Below are positions 31,401 through 32,950 of a stretch of DNA of 32,950 nt, piece after piece. The notes under the pieces are model-generated. The model made no database searches, had not been told where the DNA came from, and saw only the letters and a list, made by a program, of their open reading frames with translations. Source of the stretch: Marinobacterium sedimentorum (lineage in GTDB: Bacteria > Pseudomonadota > Gammaproteobacteria > Pseudomonadales > Balneatricaceae); the NCBI RefSeq assembly GCF_024267675.1, contig NZ_JALDYX010000042.1:1-32950 (forward strand), read 5' to 3'. Made by a program: the position numbers and the translations under genes. Position 1 is the stretch's first letter. The number at the start of each line of letters is the position of its first letter.

Positions 31401-32950
31401 AGCGTCAGTGACGCTGCGCATCTGGGTAGCGGCGACCTTACACTCAACGCCAGCAACCTGCAGCTTGAAGGTAGCACCATCACCTATAGCAACAACATCA
31501 ACCTTGCAGGCAATGCCACCATCACCTCCAATGGCGATTCCACCCTGACCGGGGTTATCAGCGGCGCGGGTAACCTGACAAAATCCGGCGCCTTTACGCT
31601 GAACTTGAACGGCAATAATACCTATACGGGTACAACCACCGTCAGCGCAGGCGGCTTACAGCTCAATAGCGATAACGCGCTGGGAACCACCGCAGGCGGC
31701 ACGACGGTCGCAAGCGGCGCCATTCTGGCTGTTACCAGTGGTGTCACGGTTGCCGATGCGCTCTCCATTTCAGGGGCGGGTTTTGCCGGTCTGGGTGCCA
31801 TCTATTCATCGGGCAATACCACTATTACGGGCGCAGTCACCCTGACCGGCAATACCTCCATCGGGGTTACCAGTGGCGGTAACCAGACGTTCACCAATGT
31901 TATATCGGGTGCATTCAACCTCACCAAGATTCAGGCAGGAACAGTCACCCTGGCGGGCGCCAATACCTATTCAGGTACCACAACGGTTTCGGCGGGTACC
32001 TTGTCGGTAACGGGCAGCACGAGCAGTACAACCACCGTTGCCAGTGGCGCCATCCTGGCGGGAACCGGCACCCTTGGTGGTGCGCTTAGCATACAAAGTG
32101 GCGCTACCCTGGCTCCCGGTGTCGGCGGTGCCGGAACCCTGACACTGGGTAATGGTTTAACGATCAGCTCCGGTGGCACCTTGTCGGTGGATATCGCCGG
32201 TGCCACAGCAGGCACAGGCTACGACGTCGTCGATGTGACAGGCACGGTGGATCTGTCATCAGCCAGCATAACGGCTACGCATAGCTATACCCCCGGCAGC
32301 GCGGACGCTTACACCATCATCACCAATGATGGTGCTGATGCCATTACCGGAAGCTTCACGGGTGTAGCTGAAGGCGGCACTCTCACCGCGGGCGGCAATG
32401 CAACCGAACTCACTGCCAGTTATGTCGGCGGCACCGGCAATGATTTCACCTTGACGGCACCGGCCAACCCGCTCGTAACGTCAGTGTCTTCATCCACGCC
32501 TGACGGCGACTTTAAAATTGGCGACATCGTATCGATTACAGTCGCTTTTAATCAGGTGGTCACCGTCAATACCATCGGCGGAACACCGCAACTGCAGCTG
32601 GAAACGGGAACCACAGACCAAACGATCAATTATGTATCCGGTTCAGGCTCCAGCACCCTGACTTTTCAATACACTGTTCAAGCAGGCGACGAATCTGCGG
32701 ATCTGGACTATCTATCGACCAATGCGCTGACGCTTAATGGTGCCACCATACAAAATGGCTCTGGCGATAACGCGATATTAACCCTGGCCACGCCTGGCGA
32801 TGTCAATTCGCTCGGTGCCAACAAGGCGCTAGTGGTAGACGGTGTGCGCCCAACGGCCTCGATCGTAGTGGCGGACACGGCCCTGGCCGTCGGTGAGACC
32901 TCCGGCGTCACCATCACCTTCAATGAAGCCGTCACCGGGCTGACCACGGG
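28425..32950 (+). CDS. Giant DUF4347 surface protein with autotransporter-type beta repeats (partial, continues beyond window)
   Basis: The ATG at 28425 has GGAG 7 bases upstream. 1508 codons are read without a stop to the window edge. The N-terminus carries LEPRMLFDGA (30-39), the tag motif of this family. DUF4347 follows at about 82-240 (IVFID, HILSHG with His135, DILLYGC with Cys178). An Asp/Asn-rich Ig or cadherin-like stretch (about 390-560) leads to at least six autotransporter-associated beta repeats, starting near residues 645, 748, 868, 958, 1047 and 1162 (LTKSGAGTLTLSNT...VSAGTLSV). Ig-like domains begin at about 1347 and 1474. Cys178 is the only cysteine seen. It is probably secreted or surface-anchored and could be an adhesin. 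The export signal is not visible here. Confidence 0.93.
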   Translation, partial: MKWFANSGKKTGSGDHARPAAAVAPLAMALEPRMLFDGAIAATVVETQDSSPEPASADDTFSAPGADATAVAGSADNRQEIVFIDTQVQDYQQLLAGLPVGVEVVMFDASSDGLQVIADTLAGHEGIDAIHILSHGDSGQVQLGNDWLDSATIATRSDLLAAIGQSLSEDGDILLYGCTLGSDGAGLEFIQSLASATGADIAASSDLTGAASLGGDWELEATQGSIETASLDLSDYSGLLTAFSDSLDTNVGLVTSFTSTLGGVDFTYTFTGLGDGGDMIWESLFGDGNSASMNLASGAVNLATTERVTIARTDAADFTFSSLYINNSGGQTVTVGGYLDGSLVGSTQTVSTLTATTLSFGTIGVDEVRITSTEFFNTNIDSFSGDTNPPNAAPSISNLNGDSTAWAGTGNTLTLDAGGNATLSDTELDALNGGNGDWAGGSLSVQRSGTAISTDILGIDTAGASFTVSGSNLQSGGLTFATFTNTGGVLSINFTSSGTAATTALINDVAQRVTYRNDTPAGDATMRFALNDGTSSATADVTVTTDTIYVTNTSDTATINLANGVSFSEAVAIAAADVTGSQTLVFTNSFNSTMTLAGNLAINESLTLNADAANNLNLSGSTITLGGGSTLGFTNSTGSVTMSSTLAGSGGLSKAGAGELELTNTSNSGMSGDMTVTAGTLFITSDSNLSSGTLALDGGEVYVLVTGGSSGSPAIATIDNAVTLGASGGTISVGGGGGRNIADFSGIISGSGSLTKSANSILQLSGNNSFTGATSLQAGTLIANHNNALGSTAGATTVAGGTDLRIAGGLTLPEAITLSGTGKNVDSVDYGALHLASGSSTVSGNLTLAANANVSAASGSTLTLSGALNGSFELNKTDAGTLTLSNATNSGSMSGGIRVSAGTLSVAGDGYLPSGTLSLNGGILAVTAASTIDNSVSVLADSTLSHSAAVTLSGTISGTATTLTKSGAGTLTLSNTSNSASSWSLSATAGTVSVSDAAHLGSGDLTLNASNLQLEGSTITYSNNINLAGNATITSNGDSTLTGVISGAGNLTKSGAFTLNLNGNNTYTGTTTVSAGGLQLNSDNALGTTAGGTTVASGAILAVTSGVTVADALSISGAGFAGLGAIYSSGNTTITGAVTLTGNTSIGVTSGGNQTFTNVISGAFNLTKIQAGTVTLAGANTYSGTTTVSAGTLSVTGSTSSTTTVASGAILAGTGTLGGALSIQSGATLAPGVGGAGTLTLGNGLTISSGGTLSVDIAGATAGTGYDVVDVTGTVDLSSASITATHSYTPGSADAYTIITNDGADAITGSFTGVAEGGTLTAGGNATELTASYVGGTGNDFTLTAPANPLVTSVSSSTPDGDFKIGDIVSITVAFNQVVTVNTIGGTPQLQLETGTTDQTINYVSGSGSSTLTFQYTVQAGDESADLDYLSTNALTLNGATIQNGSGDNAILTLATPGDVNSLGANKALVVDGVRPTASIVVADTALAVGETSGVTITFNEAVTGLTT

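Overview
The window comes from a GC-rich gammaproteobacterium. The Min proteins, RapA, the SlyD/PpiC pair and the catBCA operon with divergent catR all read like Pseudomonas or marine Oceanospirillales/Pseudomonadales relatives. The species cannot be named from sequence alone, and database matches were not available. Coding is dense, start codons are often GTG or TTG, and most genes have a visible Shine-Dalgarno sequence.

Layout. (1) 1-1841, minus strand: minC-minD-minE, the division-site selection operon, with minE cut by the window edge. (2) 1924-7590, minus: a 77-residue hypothetical gene, two small peptidyl-prolyl isomerases (slyD, ppiC), a DEAD-box RNA helicase and rapA. (3) 7875-11146, plus: a second DEAD-box helicase with a long low-complexity tail, a MepS-like NlpC/P60 lipoprotein and a monofunctional prephenate dehydratase. 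(4) 11213-14418, minus: a small membrane protein, a three-copy 50-bp tandem repeat, then catB-catC-catA ending at a strong terminator. catR is divergent at 14549, and two dyads lie in the catB-catR spacer. Together these convert catechol through muconate and muconolactone towards beta-ketoadipate. (5) 15617-18210, plus: a single polypeptide joining an adenylation domain, a carrier domain and a membrane acyltransferase-3 domain. It is convergent with an MFS exporter across a shared terminator. (6) 18424-22188, minus: MFS exporter, a 410-base gene-free stretch, a VOC protein, a SpoIIAA-like protein, and an SGNH hydrolase overlapping a GNAT acetyltransferase. (7) 22491-32950, plus: a periplasmic adaptor, a GAF-TM-HlyD protein and an M50 protease-HlyD fusion in one overlapping operon. 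These are followed by a GNAT protein, a MITE-like element, a tail-collar (MdpB-type) protein and the first 1508 residues of a giant DUF4347/autotransporter-repeat surface protein that runs off the window.

The most unusual parts are the adenylation-carrier-acyltransferase fusion in region 5 and region 7. Region 7 looks like a dedicated membrane/periplasmic handling system (two HlyD-type adaptors, one carrying a GAF domain, the other an intramembrane protease) beside a giant secreted protein. The N-terminal DUF4347 domain of that giant protein shows a His-Gly and lone-Cys pattern like that of clan CD cysteine peptidases.
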